NCBI RefSeq assembly: GCF_000224145.3
Contig: NC_020179.2
Coordinates: 1,761,612 to 1,825,611, forward strand
Direction: 5' to 3'
DNA length: 64,000 nucleotides
From: Ciona intestinalis
Lineage: Eukaryota; Chordata; Ascidiacea; Phlebobranchia; Cionidae
Positions within the stretch are counted from its first letter, which is position 1. Each line of letters starts with the position of its first letter. Position numbers and translations under genes: made by a program. The notes under the pieces were generated by a model that worked only from the letters and a program-made list of their open reading frames with translations, was not told where the DNA came from and ran no database searches. Positions 10,312-23,300 of this stretch are shown piece by piece.

Positions 10312-12201
10312 ATGTCTAAAACTGAAATAGAAACTGCGCTGAGAGCTGTAAAAAGTACTGTTTTTTGTCAGACTGCTGAAGAATCGCAGTTCTATTATGA
10401 CGTTTGGAGCAAGCATTTTGACAATGACACATCCACTCTTGGCTCCTTAAGTAGCATAATACTAACAGAAATGTTTTCTAAACATATAACAGATTTCAAA
10501 AACTGCCAAGTACTGGACCTCGGAGGCGGTAGGTATAGACTAACTTATAAATATTGTTACTTTTATTAAAACAATAGTTGTGGGTTATACTGTTCGAACA
10601 GACTGACAAGTTTAAAAGCGGATATTGTTGTTCGAAAATACGCTAACTATTGATTAAAATCGTCATTTTTACACTCACTTTGTTATGAATATGCTATGTT
10701 ACACCGTTATTTTTTCTTGCAAAGCGTGTTTTTAAATATGGCTCATTTATTTTACGTGTCTGTATGTACACGTCCGTATACTACAGGTATTGTAAAAATT
10801 CATAGCGTTACCAACTTATGACGGTTTAAAACGTCATAGGCCATTTTTTACCAAGTAATTATTTACACAGGAACTGGAAAGGTTTCATTCAATCTTCGAA
10901 ATCGCTTTCATTTTAAAGGAGAAATAGACATACTTGATGCAAACATGAATATGCTATACGAAGCTTACCAAAAAGACCTTAATTTCAGGTAGGACCTTTG
11001 TTTTGATGCAATTTCCAACATATAGTAAAGTGCGGGGAGAAGATGTGACCCCTTTTCTTTCTATTTCCCGTTCCATTTGATAGTAAACAAAAAATATTTA
11101 ATGAATTACAAAACCGTATTGTCACGACTCCCATAGACCTTTGTTAATTGTTTAAAACACAACCAGAATATTCGGATATTACGTGACAAAGGTGTCCCAT
11201 TTTCCCCTAACCTACTATATATTACTAAGGGATAAAATGGAGTACCGTTACCACCAAAATCCCATATACTTCCGCTCTTTTAGAGTCGCGGGGCCACGGT
11301 TATAATTTTGTAGATATTCTTAGTTTACCACTAAACGAGAAAAGAAAAGAGATTAAAACCATGTCCCTATTATATTCCTTAAAAAATATTTTTAAATTTA
11401 GAAATATTCTCCGTCATTTTGTTACGGAAACCGGGAATCTCCCCTTGGCTGACGAAATGTATGATGTCGTTGCTAGTGCGGGAGCGTTTATACCAAATCA
11501 CATTTCCGTAACTTCTATTTTTGTAAGTATCTTTAATGTTATGTACAATTTTTTTTTTTAAATCACGAAAAATGTATTCCTCGCATAAACTTAAACTCTG
11601 CAATTTAAGTCTTACTAGATTCCAACTTCTAACCAAAGATAGCGTGCTATATCGTAAGCGGGCACGAGGTGTATGAAACAGAACATCTGTGTATTAACAA
11701 GTTGTCCCGCAAATAAATAAGTTACATTAATTTATGTGGTCACTTACCACAACTGTAAACTCCTATACTTTGTCGGCTTGTAATTTTAGCATCACTGAAG
11801 ATTATACAACATCTTTTCGATTAATACTTGTAATATAAACGCGCATTGGTAACTAGAAGGACACTTCACGCCATACACTGTAGTGTAGGCACTTTATAAT
11901 AGTTTTACGTGGTATCTATATAGAAATTAAAAACACCACGCAAGCAAGTTATACTGTTAGAAAACCCATGGTTTAAATATTTACACATCAGGGAATAATC
12001 AAGGTTATCAAACGAGGTGGTTTACTATTGGTTACAAGAAGATTGAAAACCACTGAAGATTACGGCCAACAATTTGTTGAAAATGTTGAAAAGTTATGCT
12101 CGGAGAAAAAGTTGAAATATGTTGATCATATGGAATATGTTCATTTTACAAATGTGGAAGATAAAATTCCGTCCGGCTGTTTTGTCTATCAACGATTGTA
12201 A
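10312..12201 (+). CDS. Mettl27-like SAM-dependent methyltransferase, 4 exons
   Basis: Class I methyltransferase of 221 residues. Exons 10312-10528, 10871-10988, 11402-11522 and 11992-12201 join in frame (phases 1, 2, 0). The SAM-binding glycine loop is VLDLGGGTGK, split by intron 1. The acidic residue after strand 2 lies in IDILDANMNMLYEA, and DVVASAGAFIPNH matches the post-motif strand. The last exon has the GGLLLVTRRLKTTEDYGQQF strand and helix, then ends IPSGCFVYQRL. This order fits the Mettl27 (WBSCR27) family, whose substrate I do not know. The ATG at 10312 is the first in frame and gives a normal N-terminal lead (FCQTAEESQFYYDVWSKHFD). An inverted-repeat element sits in intron 2. The last exon is repeated at 15601-15810, which I read as the other haplotype. 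A more general methyltransferase name would also be safe. Confidence 0.8.
11022..11220. mobile_element. inverted-repeat MITE copy in Mettl27-like intron 2
   Basis: Left TATAGTAAAGTGCGGGGAGA; right GGTGTCCCATTTTCCCCTAA. Confidence 0.65.
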
Positions 12202-12239
12202 TGGGAAAACTTGTATTTTAATTGCTTACCAGATTATAT

Positions 12240-12438
12240 TAGCATGGGAAAATATGGCACACCTTTAGCATATAATATCCAAACATCCTAAACGTGTTTT
12301 TAACAGCTAACAAAGGTCTACGGGAGTCGCAAGGATATAGATACGGTTTTTATATTTCTTTGATTGCTTTTTGTTACCCACCATATTGGACGAGAAAATA
12401 GAATTAAAGAGTGTCCCAAATTTCCCACCTTACTATAT
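12240..12438. mobile_element. inverted-repeat MITE copy (haplotype A)
   Basis: GGCACACCTTTAGCATATAA core start; right CCACCTTACTATAT. It has an allelic copy at 15849-16043. Confidence 0.6.
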
Positions 12439-12680
12439 GTTAAAAATTGTTCCATTTTCTTCTTTTCATTGCTCTCTGTTTTTAAATTAACAACACATAT
12501 GTTACGACATATCAATTTACACAACGGATGTAATAATAATGTATTATTAAACTGCGACAGATGGTTTAACGAAACGAAAAGGAAATTGCCCCGCGTTTAA
12601 GTCTTATACTGTATTGTATTGTTTATTCGATGGTTAATATATCCTTTTTCATCAACCAGTTGTTCTGTTGTCCACGTATT

Positions 12681-12713
12681 ACCATAGTATACTTCACTTC
12701 AGTATACTATGGT
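12681..12713. repeat. short perfect hairpin, 12-base arms
   Basis: ACCATAGTATAC and GTATACTATGGT around a 9-base loop, with ATTACC overlapping both edges. Allelic copy at about 16279-16311; a half copy near 62886. Confidence 0.7.
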
Positions 12714-13121
12714 ATTACCTGCTACCCAGCTTTGGGTTATGGCGGGATCGAGTCATAGAAATACTGAGTAGTCAAACCCATTGTTATGTATAAAAGGCAA
12801 ATTAAGCCTCAATTTATGTCGAAAATAACACAACGCGGGTAAAGAGGTAAATATGGAACGATTCGGCGTCTCTCCCTTTGCGGCTAATGCCACAGCGACA
12901 CCAAGTGATCAATGTTTCGTGCATAGATTTAATGTTACCATTGTCGACATACAGGGATACAGCGTACCTGTTACATTGAAACGAACCTAAAAATAAACAA
13001 ATGGGATAAAATGCCAATGACAGTAAACTTGGTGCTGTATTTTCCAGACTTGTAACACATTACAAAATCTTTGTACTACAGTATTTAGAACTTGCAACTA
13101 CGGACTACAACCACAGATAAG

Positions 13122-13163
13122 AGAGGCCACTCGTAAACTCGTTATTACGAGTGGCCTCTCTCT
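13122..13163. repeat. short perfect hairpin, 17-base arms (haplotype A)
   Basis: AGAGAGGCCACTCGTAA pairs with TTACGAGTGGCCTCTCT. In haplotype B (17055-17110) only the first arm remains, followed by repeats of AAACTCGTTATT. Confidence 0.7.
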
Positions 13164-13223
13164 GTGCTACAACTTTATTCCCGCTAATTAAAATACGCGT
13201 TGGACAAACACGCTCCTATTTAT

Positions 13224-13422
13224 ATATAGTAGGGTGGGGAAAGATGGGACACCTTTTTATTCTATTTTCTCGTCCTATATGGCAGTAATTGAAGAACAGT
13301 CAAAGTATAATAAAAACGCATCTTCACGACTCCCATGGACCGTTGTTAATTGTTTTAAACACGATCAGGATATTTGGATATTCAGTGCTAAAGTGTCCCA
13401 TCTTCTCCCACCCTACTATATG
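13224..13422. mobile_element. inverted-repeat MITE copy present only in haplotype A
   Basis: Left TATAGTAGGGTGGGGAAAGA; right CTTCTCCCACCCTACTATAT. The matching place in haplotype B (about 17085-17130) lacks it. Confidence 0.75.
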
Positions 13423-13707
13423 TTAATTGTGGCCTTAACCACTAAGACTTGTATATACATTACATTAATTATTTTATACCTAATACTTGCGATATACCAC
13501 TGTATCGTTGTTTTTATTTTCAAGTCATATACAATAATCTATGGTGTTGGACGTAAAAAATCTTTTAACTTCCCACAAAATAATAAATAAACTCAGCGCC
13601 CTCTGTTGGGAAAGTTATCGCGTCTTTCTAAAATTAATTGCAAGGTTTGAAAAGTTTTGTTTGGTGTTTTGAAGTTTTGCACTGATTTTCAATTTAAAGC
13701 CGAAAAA

Positions 13708-14778
13708 ATGGAGTTAGAAAGCGTTGAAGATACTTTAAATAAGTACATACCCCCTGCTGAACTAAAAGAAGTAAAACGGATACTTTACGGCCCTGAATGC
13801 AAGTAAGAATGGCAGAATGCATCGTTATGTAAAACAGCAACAGCACCCGAAATGTTTAAACTGTATATTAAAATAAAATGGGGTAAGATCGCACACGTTT
13901 TCATTGTATTTTCTTGTCCTTTTTGCGAGAAAACTAGGAACATTTAAAGCATTATAAAACTGTATCCTCACAACTCCAATAGACCGTTGTTGTTACCATC
14001 AGGGCATTTTTTTGATATTAGGCAATAAAAGTGTCCCATTTTCCCCACCCCACTATAGCATAAGCATAACCCACAAGGATAAAGTATGACTCTAGTCTCA
14101 ATTCAATATGCACTATTTTTAATTTTGAGGACTCTTCAAATAGAGAAGCAAGCAGGCGATATTGCAAATAATGAAGACTTTGAACTTGCAGCATATGAAA
14201 TGCCACTTTCACAAAATCCTCGTCAAGTTAAAATTGGACTGATTCAAAATAAAATTATTTCTCCAACTGATGCACCTGTTTCTACTCAGGTAATTTAAAA
14301 AAAAATGAAATATTTGTCTACCAGTCTGCAAAGTATGGCAGTTCCTGTTGAGATCTCTTGCCTGTTATTTTCCTTGTGTGCGCGTGCTATTGTCAAAAAT
14401 CCTCGTACATTTCTGAGCAAAGTTAGGAAATCCTACTTAATTTAATACATATTTTTTCATTGTTTAATAATTTAGCGCCAGTGGGACAAATTATGGCATG
14501 CATAACGAAACAAATTGCACCTGCCATACTCTGCAGACTAGTTTGTCTAGGTTTAATATCGCAAAATTCTGTCTTTTACAATTTTTATTTAAAATTATAC
14601 ACATTTTAGTTTTTTTTTCATCGAACTTTGATTAAATTTTGGTAAAACAGCTGTTTTATAGTTTTTTTATTTTGATTTCTTTTCCTCCAGATTCATTCGT
14701 TGCATGAAAGAATAAGTAAAATCGCAGAAGCCGCTGCTTTATCTGGTGTTAACATTCTGTGCATGCAAGAAGCATGGA
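13708..14778 (+). CDS. UPB1: beta-ureidopropionase exons 1-3 (haplotype A, 5' part)
   Basis: Exons 13708-13802, 14130-14289 and 14691-14778 encode residues 1 to about 115 of UPB1, including catalytic Glu112 (CMQEAW). They match 17339-19343 almost exactly; one coding difference is LKEVKR here for LTEVKR there. Sequence stops at the gap 15005-15129 inside intron 3, and the missing part resumes at 24152 in exon 4. Together 13708-15004 and 24152-27758 give one gene lacking only about 168 bases counted on the haplotype-B sequence. This is therefore best read as the 5' half of one allele, not as a truncated duplicate. Confidence 0.85.
13866..14056. mobile_element. inverted-repeat MITE copy in UPB1 intron 1 (haplotype A)
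   Basis: TGGGGTAAGATCGCACACG; right TTTTCCCCACCCCACTATA. Confidence 0.6.
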
Positions 14779-14788
14779 GTAAGTAAAA

Positions 14789-14925
14789 TATAGCGCATCT
14801 GCCTATAACCCAGAGGTTATGGGTTCAAGGCTCGTCGCTGCTACCATTTTTAGCTATGTGGTCAAGACTCGGCAACAATTGCTTTGACCCAGTGGTCAAA
14901 AATGGGTCGTCCAAATGATGAGTGC
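14789..14925 (+). mobile_element. SINE head fragment in UPB1 intron 3 (haplotype A)
   Basis: Head part CTGCCTATAACCCAGAGG and GGGTTCAAGGCTCG, then a shortened body. Not a tRNA gene: no full cloverleaf is present. Confidence 0.55.
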
Positions 14926-15600
14926 TACATAAAAAATAAATTTGAAATATTCTTGCCAACGTACATAGTGTCAATATGTTTCAAAGTGTAGCAAGCATAC
15001 ACCANNNNNNNNNNNNNNNNNNNNNNNNNNNNNNNNNNNNNNNNNNNNNNNNNNNNNNNNNNNNNNNNNNNNNNNNNNNNNNNNNNNNNNNNNNNNNNNN
15101 NNNNNNNNNNNNNNNNNNNNNNNNNNNNNTGTGTTCCTCGNCATAAACTTAAACTCTGCAATTTAAGTCTTACTAAGATTCCAACTTCTAACCAAAGATC
15201 CCCGAATTTTCGCTACATACGTGCTATATCGTAAGCGGGCACGAGGTGTATAAAACAGAACATCTGTGTATTAACAAGTTGTCCCGCAAATTCACAAGTG
15301 TGTATTATCGTTGTCCCGCAAATAAATAAGTTACATTAATTTATGTGGCCACTTACCACAACTGTAAACTCCTATACTTTGTCGGCTTGTAATTTTAGCA
15401 TCACTGAAGATTATGCAACATCTTGTCGATTAATACTTGTAATATAAACGCGCATTGGTAACTAGAAGGACACTTCACGCCATACACTGTAGTGTAGGCA
15501 GTTTATAATAGTGTTACGTGGTATTCATATAGAAATTAAAAACACCACGCAAGCAAGTTGGACTGTTAGAAAACCCATGGTTTAAATATTTACACACCAG

Positions 15601-15810
15601 GGAATAATCAACGTTATCAAACGAGGTGGTTTACTATTGGTTACAAGAAGATTGAAAACCACCGAAGGATACGGCCAACAATTTGTTGAAAATGTTGAAA
15701 AGTTATGCTCGGAAAAAAAGTTGAAATATGTTGATCATATGGAATATGTTCATTTTACAAATGTGGAAGATAAAATTCCGTCCGGCTGTTTTGTCTATCA
15801 ACGATTGTAA
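15601..15810 (+). CDS. second copy of the last exon of the Mettl27-like gene (other haplotype)
   Basis: This 210-base exon matches 11992-12201 nearly base for base, with the same acceptor (ACACCAG) and the same stop. A coding difference is Glu-Gly-Tyr here for Glu-Asp-Tyr there. The upstream exons are absent because the contig starts at 15130, inside what would be intron 3. Flanking intron and 3' DNA also match 11574 onward. I therefore treat it as an allelic copy on a separately assembled haplotype, not a truncated paralogue. Confidence 0.75.
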   Translation, partial: GIINVIKRGGLLLVTRRLKTTEGYGQQFVENVEKLCSEKKLKYVDHMEYVHFTNVEDKIPSGCFVYQRL

Positions 15811-15848
15811 TGGGAAAACTTGTATTTTAATTGCTTACCAGATTATAT

Positions 15849-16043
15849 TAGCATGGGAAAATATGGCACACCTTTAGCATATAATATCCAAACATCCTAA
15901 ACGTGTTTTTAACAGCTAACAAAGGTCTACGGGAGTCGTAAGGATAGATACGTTTTTATATTTCTTTGATTGCTTTTTGTTTCCTACCATATTGGACGAG
16001 AAAATAGAATTAAAGGGTGTCCCAAATTTCCCACCTTACTATA
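15849..16043. mobile_element. inverted-repeat MITE copy (haplotype B)
   Basis: Allelic to 12240-12438. Confidence 0.6.
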
Positions 16044-16696
16044 TGTTAAAAATTGTTCCATTTTCTTCTTTTCATTGCTCTCTGTTTTTAAATTAACAAC
16101 ACATATGTTACGACATATCAATTTACACAACGGATGTAATAATGATAACTGCGACAGATGGTTTAACGAAACGAAAAGGAAATTGCCCCGCGTTTAAGTC
16201 TTATACTGTATTGTATTGTTTATTCGATGGTTAATATATCCTTTTTCATCAACCAGTTGTTATGTTGTCCACGTATTACCATAGTATACTTCACTTCAGT
16301 ATACTATGGTATTACCTTCTACCCAGCTTTGGGTTATGGCGGGATCGAGTCATAGAAATACTGAGTAGTCAAACCCATTGTTATGTATAATAGGAAAATT
16401 AAACCCCAATTTGTGTCGAAAATAACACAACGTAGGTAAAGGTGTAAATATGAAACGCTTCACGATTCTGCGTCTCTCCTTTTGCGGCTAGTGCCACAGC
16501 GACACCAAGTGATCACAGTTTCGTGCATAGATTTGATGTTACCATCGTCCACATACAGGGATACAGCGTACCTGTTACATTGAAACGAACCTAAAAAGAA
16601 ACAAATGGGATAAAATGCCAATGACAGCTAGTAAACTTGGTGTTGTATTTTCCAAAGTTGTAACACGTTACAAAATCTTTGTACAGCAGTATTTAG

Positions 16697-17020
16697 AATG
16701 AATGAATGAATGAATGTAACTTACTTTATCCTCGCTGGCCGAAAAACGAAAGTCGTTATCACACGGGTTTAGCACCTCGTGCCAGGTTACGAGTTACCAT
16801 GTATGTTACTTTGTGGGTGATTATTTTTTGGGGTTTTTTTCATTTTTTTAAATGTATTGCTGATAATTTGACAACCCATTAGTGACCACTGGGTTGGAGC
16901 AATTGTCGTTAAGTGTCTTGCCCAAAGACACATATACGCCCACTATGGTAGCACCGTCGAGCCTTGAACCCATTATCTCTGGGTTACAGGCAGGCGCGCT
17001 AACCACTATGCCACGGCGCC
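16697..17020 (-). mobile_element. full tRNA-derived SINE, present only in haplotype B
   Basis: On the minus strand it starts GGCGCCGTGGCATAGTGGTT, with an A-box like GTTAGCGCGCC and a B-box like GGGTTCAAGGCTCG. It ends in ATTCATTC repeats. The flanks ATTTAGAA and ATTTTGAA are a likely target duplication. The matching site in haplotype A (13088-13100) lacks the insert. Confidence 0.8.
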
Positions 17021-17338
17021 GATTTTGAACTCGCAACTACGGATTGCAACCACAGATAAGAGGGGCCACTCGTAAACTCGTTATTAAACTCGTTAAACTC
17101 GTTATTAAACCCAATACATGCGATATACTACTGAATCGTTGTTTTTATTTTCAAGTCAGATACAATAGTCTGTGGTGTTGGACGTAAAAAATCGTTTAAC
17201 TTCCCACAAAATAATAAATAAACTCAGCGCCCTCTGTTGGGAAAGTTATCGCGTCTTTCTAAAATTAATTGCAAGGTTTGAAAAGTTTTGTTTGGTGTTT
17301 TGAAGTTTTGCACTGATTTTCAATTTAAAGCCGAAAAA

Positions 17339-20300
17339 ATGGAGTTAGAAAGCGTTGAAGATACTTTAAATAAGTACATACCCCCTGCTGAACTGACAGA
17401 AGTAAAACGGATACTTTACGGCCCTGAATGCAAGTAAGAATGGCAGAATGCATCGTTATGTAAAACACTAAAACAGCACCCGAAATGTTTAAGATGTATA
17501 TTAAAATAAAATGGGGTAAGATCGCACACGTTTTCATTGTATTTTCTTGTCCTTTTTGCGAGAAAACTAGGAACATTTAAAGCATTATAAAACTGTATCC
17601 TCACAACTCCAATAGACCGTTGTGNNNNNNNNNNNNNNNNNNNNNNNNNNNNNNNNNNNNNNNNNNNNNNNNNNNNNNNNNNNNNNNNNNNNNNNNNNNN
17701 NNNNNNNNNNNNNNNNNNNNNNNNNNNNNNNNNNNNNNNNNNNNNNNNNNNNNNNNNNNNNNNNNNNNNNNNNNNNNNNNNNNNNNNNNNNNNNNNNNNN
17801 NNNNNNNNNNNNNNNNNNNNNNNNNNNNNNNNNNNNNNNNNNNNNNNNNNNNNNNNNNNNNNNNNNNNNNNNNNNNNNNNNNNNNNNNNNNNNNNNNNNN
17901 NNNNNNNNNNNNNNNNNNNNNNNNNNNNNNNNNNNNNNNNNNNNNNNNNNNNNNNNNNNNNNNNNNNNNNNNNNNNNNNNNNNNNNNNNNNNNNNNNNNN
18001 NNNNNNNNNNNNNNNNNNNNNNNNNNNNNNNNNNNNNNNNNNNNNNNNNNNNNNNNNNNNNNNNNNNNNNNNNNNNNNNNNNNNNNNNNNNNNNNTCAGG
18101 CATTTTTTTGATATTAGGCAATAAAAGTGTCCCATTTTCCCCACCCCACTATAGCATAAGCATAACCCACAAGGATAAAGTATGACTCTAGGCTAGGGAT
18201 GCACATTACAGAATTTCGAATCTATGAGATTCGAATCCTTTTGTATTCGAATCTTATTACGGGATTCGGTATTCTGTTTAATGACGTCATTACACATCAT
18301 CTCATATACTATAGTAACAATTTTTGAAACTTATTAATTTCGAAAAAAAATATTTTTGTGTTTGTGGGACTTTCGAGAGTAAACGTTTCGTAACGTCTTT
18401 TCATAGCCTGCTATACGTTTCATGACGCAAAAACTACCCAATAGTACAATTTTTGATCATTTTACAGCTCATGACCCAACAAGGCTGCTATGAAAGAGTC
18501 AATAAACTGACTTTTGTGGGTAAAATTTCTTTTTCCTATAAATATAAAAAGATTCGAAATTCTAGATTCGGAATTCTAGATTCGAAATAAAGTATTCTAG
18601 GATATCCTAGAATACCTAATTATTCTGTAATGTGCATCCCTACTCTAGGCCCAATTCAATATGCACTATTTTTAATTTTGAGGACTCTTCAAATAGAGAA
18701 GCAAGCAGGCGATATTGCAAATAATGAAGACTTTGAACTTGCAGCATATGAAATGCCACTTTCACAAAATCCTCGTCAAGTTAAAATTGGACTGATTCAA
18801 AATAAAATTATTTCTCCAACTGATGCACCTGTTTCTACTCAGGTAATTTAAAAAAAAATGAAATATTTGTCTACCAGTCTGCAAAGTATGGCAGTTCCTG
18901 ACGAGATCTCTTGCCTGTTATTTTCCTTGTGTGCGCGTGCTATTGTCAAAAATCCTCATGCATTTCTACGCAACGTTAGGAATTCCTACTTAATTTAATA
19001 CATATTTTTTCATTGTTTAATAATTTGGCGCGAGTAGGACAAATTATGGCGTGCATAACCAAAAGTTTGGAAACAAATTGCACCTGTCATACTCTGCAGA
19101 CTAGTTGGTCTAGGTTTAATATTGCAAAATTCTCTATTTTACAATTTTTATTTAGAATTATACACATTTTTTTATTTTTTTACTGGAATTTGATATTAAA
19201 ATTTTGGTGAAATAACTGTTTTATAGTTTTTTATATTGAATTTTTTTTTCTCCAGATTCATTCATTGCATGAAAGAATAAGTAAAATCGCAGAAGCCGCT
19301 GCTTTATCTGGTGTTAACATTCTGTGCATGCAAGAAGCATGGAGTAAGTTAAATATAGCGCATCTGCCTATAACCCAGAGGTTATGGGTTCAAGGCCCGT
19401 CGCTGCTACCATTTTTAGCTATGTGGTCAAGACTCAGCAACAATTGCTTTGACCCAGTGGTCAAAAATGGGTCGTCCAAATGATGAGTGCTACATAAAAA
19501 ATAAATTTGAAATATTCTTGCCAACGTACATAGTGTCAATATGTTTCAAAGTGTAGCAAGCATACACCAACATTTTAAACTTTTAAAAACTCCAATAATA
19601 CATTTATATACTGATTTTGTTTTTAATGAAGGTATTTTGGTATTTGTATCTTGTACTACCACTTTAATTTGTTATAACATTTACAGCAATGCCGTTTGCA
19701 TTTTGCACTAGGGAAAAAATCCCTTGGACAGATTTTGCTGAATCAGCAGAAAATGGAGCAACTACAAAGTTGTGTCAAGAGGTAATTAAAACTGAGAGGC
19801 CAACAATACATGTTTAGATATTCTGATTCTAAAGCTGTTTATGCTATATCAACTATATTTTGTTAATATAGATTCAGATCAGGCATAGGAAAACGCTAAA
19901 TTTAAATTAATAATTTAATAAATAAACCTTTTATATATGATGTACTGTTGCTGCCACCTATACTGTACTTGTATTTGACTCTTATAGTAAAAATTTTTAC
20001 TTTCAGACATTCTATGCATTTTTCTATATTTTTTACAAGTTTTACCATTTAAAATATATTACTTCATAAAACTATCATTTTGCAAAGTAACAAATCACAT
20101 AAAAGTAGTGAAGTTATAAATTGGTTGTCCCTCCCCCCCCCCAAAAAAAATATTGCTACTGTTTGTAAGGGCTTACATTATACACTTTTGTATTCTTCCA
20201 TAAAACTATCATTTTACTAAGGAACAAATTACATGAAAATAGTGTAATGTGAAAAATTAATTTCCCCCCCCAAAAATGTTTTTCTGCCAGTGTCTGTATA

Positions 20301-23300
20301 GGTTTACACCTTTTAATCTCTGACCTGGGGTGCATTCTCGGCTGCCGACTAAACTAGGCGACCGACTTACTATTCTATCCCTGAAAACCTAGTTATTTTA
20401 CAGCTAGCGCGCAAACATAACATGGTAGTAGTGTCACCAATATTGGAACGCGATGAAACTCATGGTGGTGTGTTGTGGAACACTGCTGTTGTCATTTCAA
20501 ACACTGGTGCCGTGATGGGGAAATCAAGAAAAAACCATATACCACGAGTCGGCGATTTTAACGAGGTTATTCAGCATTGAAAAAAAATTTTTTCAACAAG
20601 TTTTTCTTTTTTACAAAAAAAGAATTTTTTAATTTTTAGATTATTTCTTTTTTAATTAAAAATTCCTTCAAAAATTGATTTTTTTTATATAGGCCTATAC
20701 TATTTTTTTGGTTTCTTAAGATTACTACTAAAATTTTCATGTTTAGTCGACCTATTACATGGAGGGAAATACTGGCCACAAAGTATTTCAAACCAGTTTT
20801 GGACGTATAGGAATCAACATATGTTATGGGAGGCACCATCCTTTGAACTGGTAAGCAATAAGCATAGTCTACAGTTACAGTATATACATCCTAGATCAGC
20901 ATTTCTTAAACTGGGGTAAATTTACCTCTGGGGGTAAGTTCCCCGTATTTAGAGGGTAAATGAGCTACCAATCAAAATCCACATCAGTTGACGGGGCACA
21001 AAAATTGTGCCAGTTGTAGTACTTTACCAGACATTGAGCAACTCGTTGCCAAAAAGCTAGCGCATATGTCGCAATAAATATATAACTAATGAAATTAGTT
21101 GTTTTCGCTTTTTAATAAACGAGCGCCATATTACATTAGGGGTAAATCTAATAGACATCATTGTTAAAAGGGTAAAGCATACAAAAAAGTTTAAGAACCA
21201 CTGTCCTGGATCCTATGCATTGTCCTAACAACTAATTAAAGACTATTAATTCCAGACTCCAGTTGAGATAGAGTTTGAAATTTGCCCCAAATGTTAGGTC
21301 CCTTGGAATACTATGCAGTAGGAGTGTAGGACCTCTAAATTTAGAATAGAATTAATTTAATCAAAACTATATATATATTAGTCATATACCTTTGCTAACC
21401 TATTTTTAGTGTTTTATTAAACACATAAAATATTCTTTTTGTTTTCTCTTTAAATAATTTATATTTTTTGAATTTTTATCAAAACCTGGAGTAGCTTTGT
21501 TAAAATCCAGTTACACTGATACTTTTCAAACATAGGGGACCTAGTTGATTAATGTGCTGAATGCAGTATACTTTAGCTCTGTTTGTTTAGGTACTTAACA
21601 GTAGCTTAAAGCTGTTTTAGGCACCATTAACATCACAGCCTATATTGAATGAATGAATAAATTAAATTTTATTTCGTTTCTTCGGTCACAAAAACAAGGT
21701 AGGGCAAAGACAGGTAGTAACGCTAAAACAACAGTTGTTAAAACACGCTTATTGATAAAAAAGGATGTTTTAAATAAAATGAGTAACCGCTACACTACAT
21801 CGTACAGAAAACACTGTTATATGTTATAGGATGATGTATGGTATCAATGGTGCTGAAATTGTGTTCAACCCTTCTGCTACTGTTGGTGCGTTATCTGAAC
21901 CAATGTGGCCGATTGAAGCTCGCTGTGCTGCTATTGCCAACCATTATTATGCATGTGGTATCAACAGAGTGGGAACGGTAGGTTTTTTTCAATCTCACTT
22001 TGAGTACCATATTTTCACCTTTTTTCTTCATGGTGCGAACTCAATGCACAGATACACATTTTTGGTTTCGGTTCTTTACTTTTTGAAACACTTAATTTTC
22101 TCTCCAACTTCAGTTCTTTCTCTTTTCCTTCACTAAAAATATCATTGGTTATTACAAATGATTCTTCTGTTTGTGGTGTAGTTTCGTTATTAATTTGTTC
22201 ATTAGTTTTATCATTAACATGTTCCAGACTTATTTTGTGCACAGTAAGTAATACACTAAAATTTTAGGGGTCATAGGCACAGGGCATGCTAAAGACCCAG
22301 GGCATGCTACGCTGCAGGAGCTTGCCCACACAGAATAGAATCACTAAAATGACATGTGTGAATTCAATTAGTACAAGGTGTATGAAACAGAACTTACATG
22401 CAAAGATAAAATATGAATTCATGACTCTGAGTTAATTTAGTATTCAGAAGCAAAAAGTTATACCTTCAATTTTACTTAAAATGCTTTAAAATTTTGTATG
22501 TTTTTATTTAACAATGTTTATGTAAGTTAATGTAAGTACGTTCATAAAACCTTTGTTTTGTATTCTTCTTTTATTTAGTATAAAAGCCACAAATTTGATC
22601 AAAAGTTCTAATTTCAATAGTGGACATGTTTTATGTAGGAAACATTTTCAAACGAATTTACTTCTGGAGATGGAAAAAAGGCACACAAGGATTTTGGACA
22701 TTTTTATGGTAACTTTATTTACTTTATAAAGTACTTATAATTAAAAATGCCATTTGCACAGCATTTTCAAATTATGTAACTTGAAATGGTTTTTATGTTT
22801 CACATCACTTAAATTACCTCTAACATTATGCCTATGGTCTAAACTCTAAACGATAACTATATTTAAGCAACAAAAGTATACCAATAATAGAGTGTTGTTA
22901 AATCAGGTTCAAGCTACATAGCTTCTCCTGATGGTTCAAGAACACCTGGTTTATCAAGAACTAAAGATGGTCTTCTTGTCGTAGCAGTAGATCTTAACAT
23001 ATGTCAAGAGATTTCAGATAAGTGGTGTTTTAGGGTAAGTTTGGTAGAATTTTTTAATTTTTTTTTGGAATATTGAAAATTTGAGTTTTTTTTATTAAAA
23101 TTAGAGGTACTTAAGTGCATAAAACATGGGTTTTTGGTCAGTTTCAATACAAACATTTTATATATATATGATTTTTTAGGACATATATATATATATTGTC
23201 TAATATTCTAATCTACAAATCGGTAAAAGTTAAATTTTTTGGCATACTTTTTTTGTAAAAAATGCTTTTTGTAGATGACAGCCCGCCATGAACTTTATGC

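Noticed and set aside
14789-14925. tRNA gene
   Set aside because: A and B box-like words belong to SINE heads; no complete cloverleaf or acceptor stem is present.
17416-18185. Long frames across the 471-base gap
   Set aside because: They are open only because N runs cannot contain stops.
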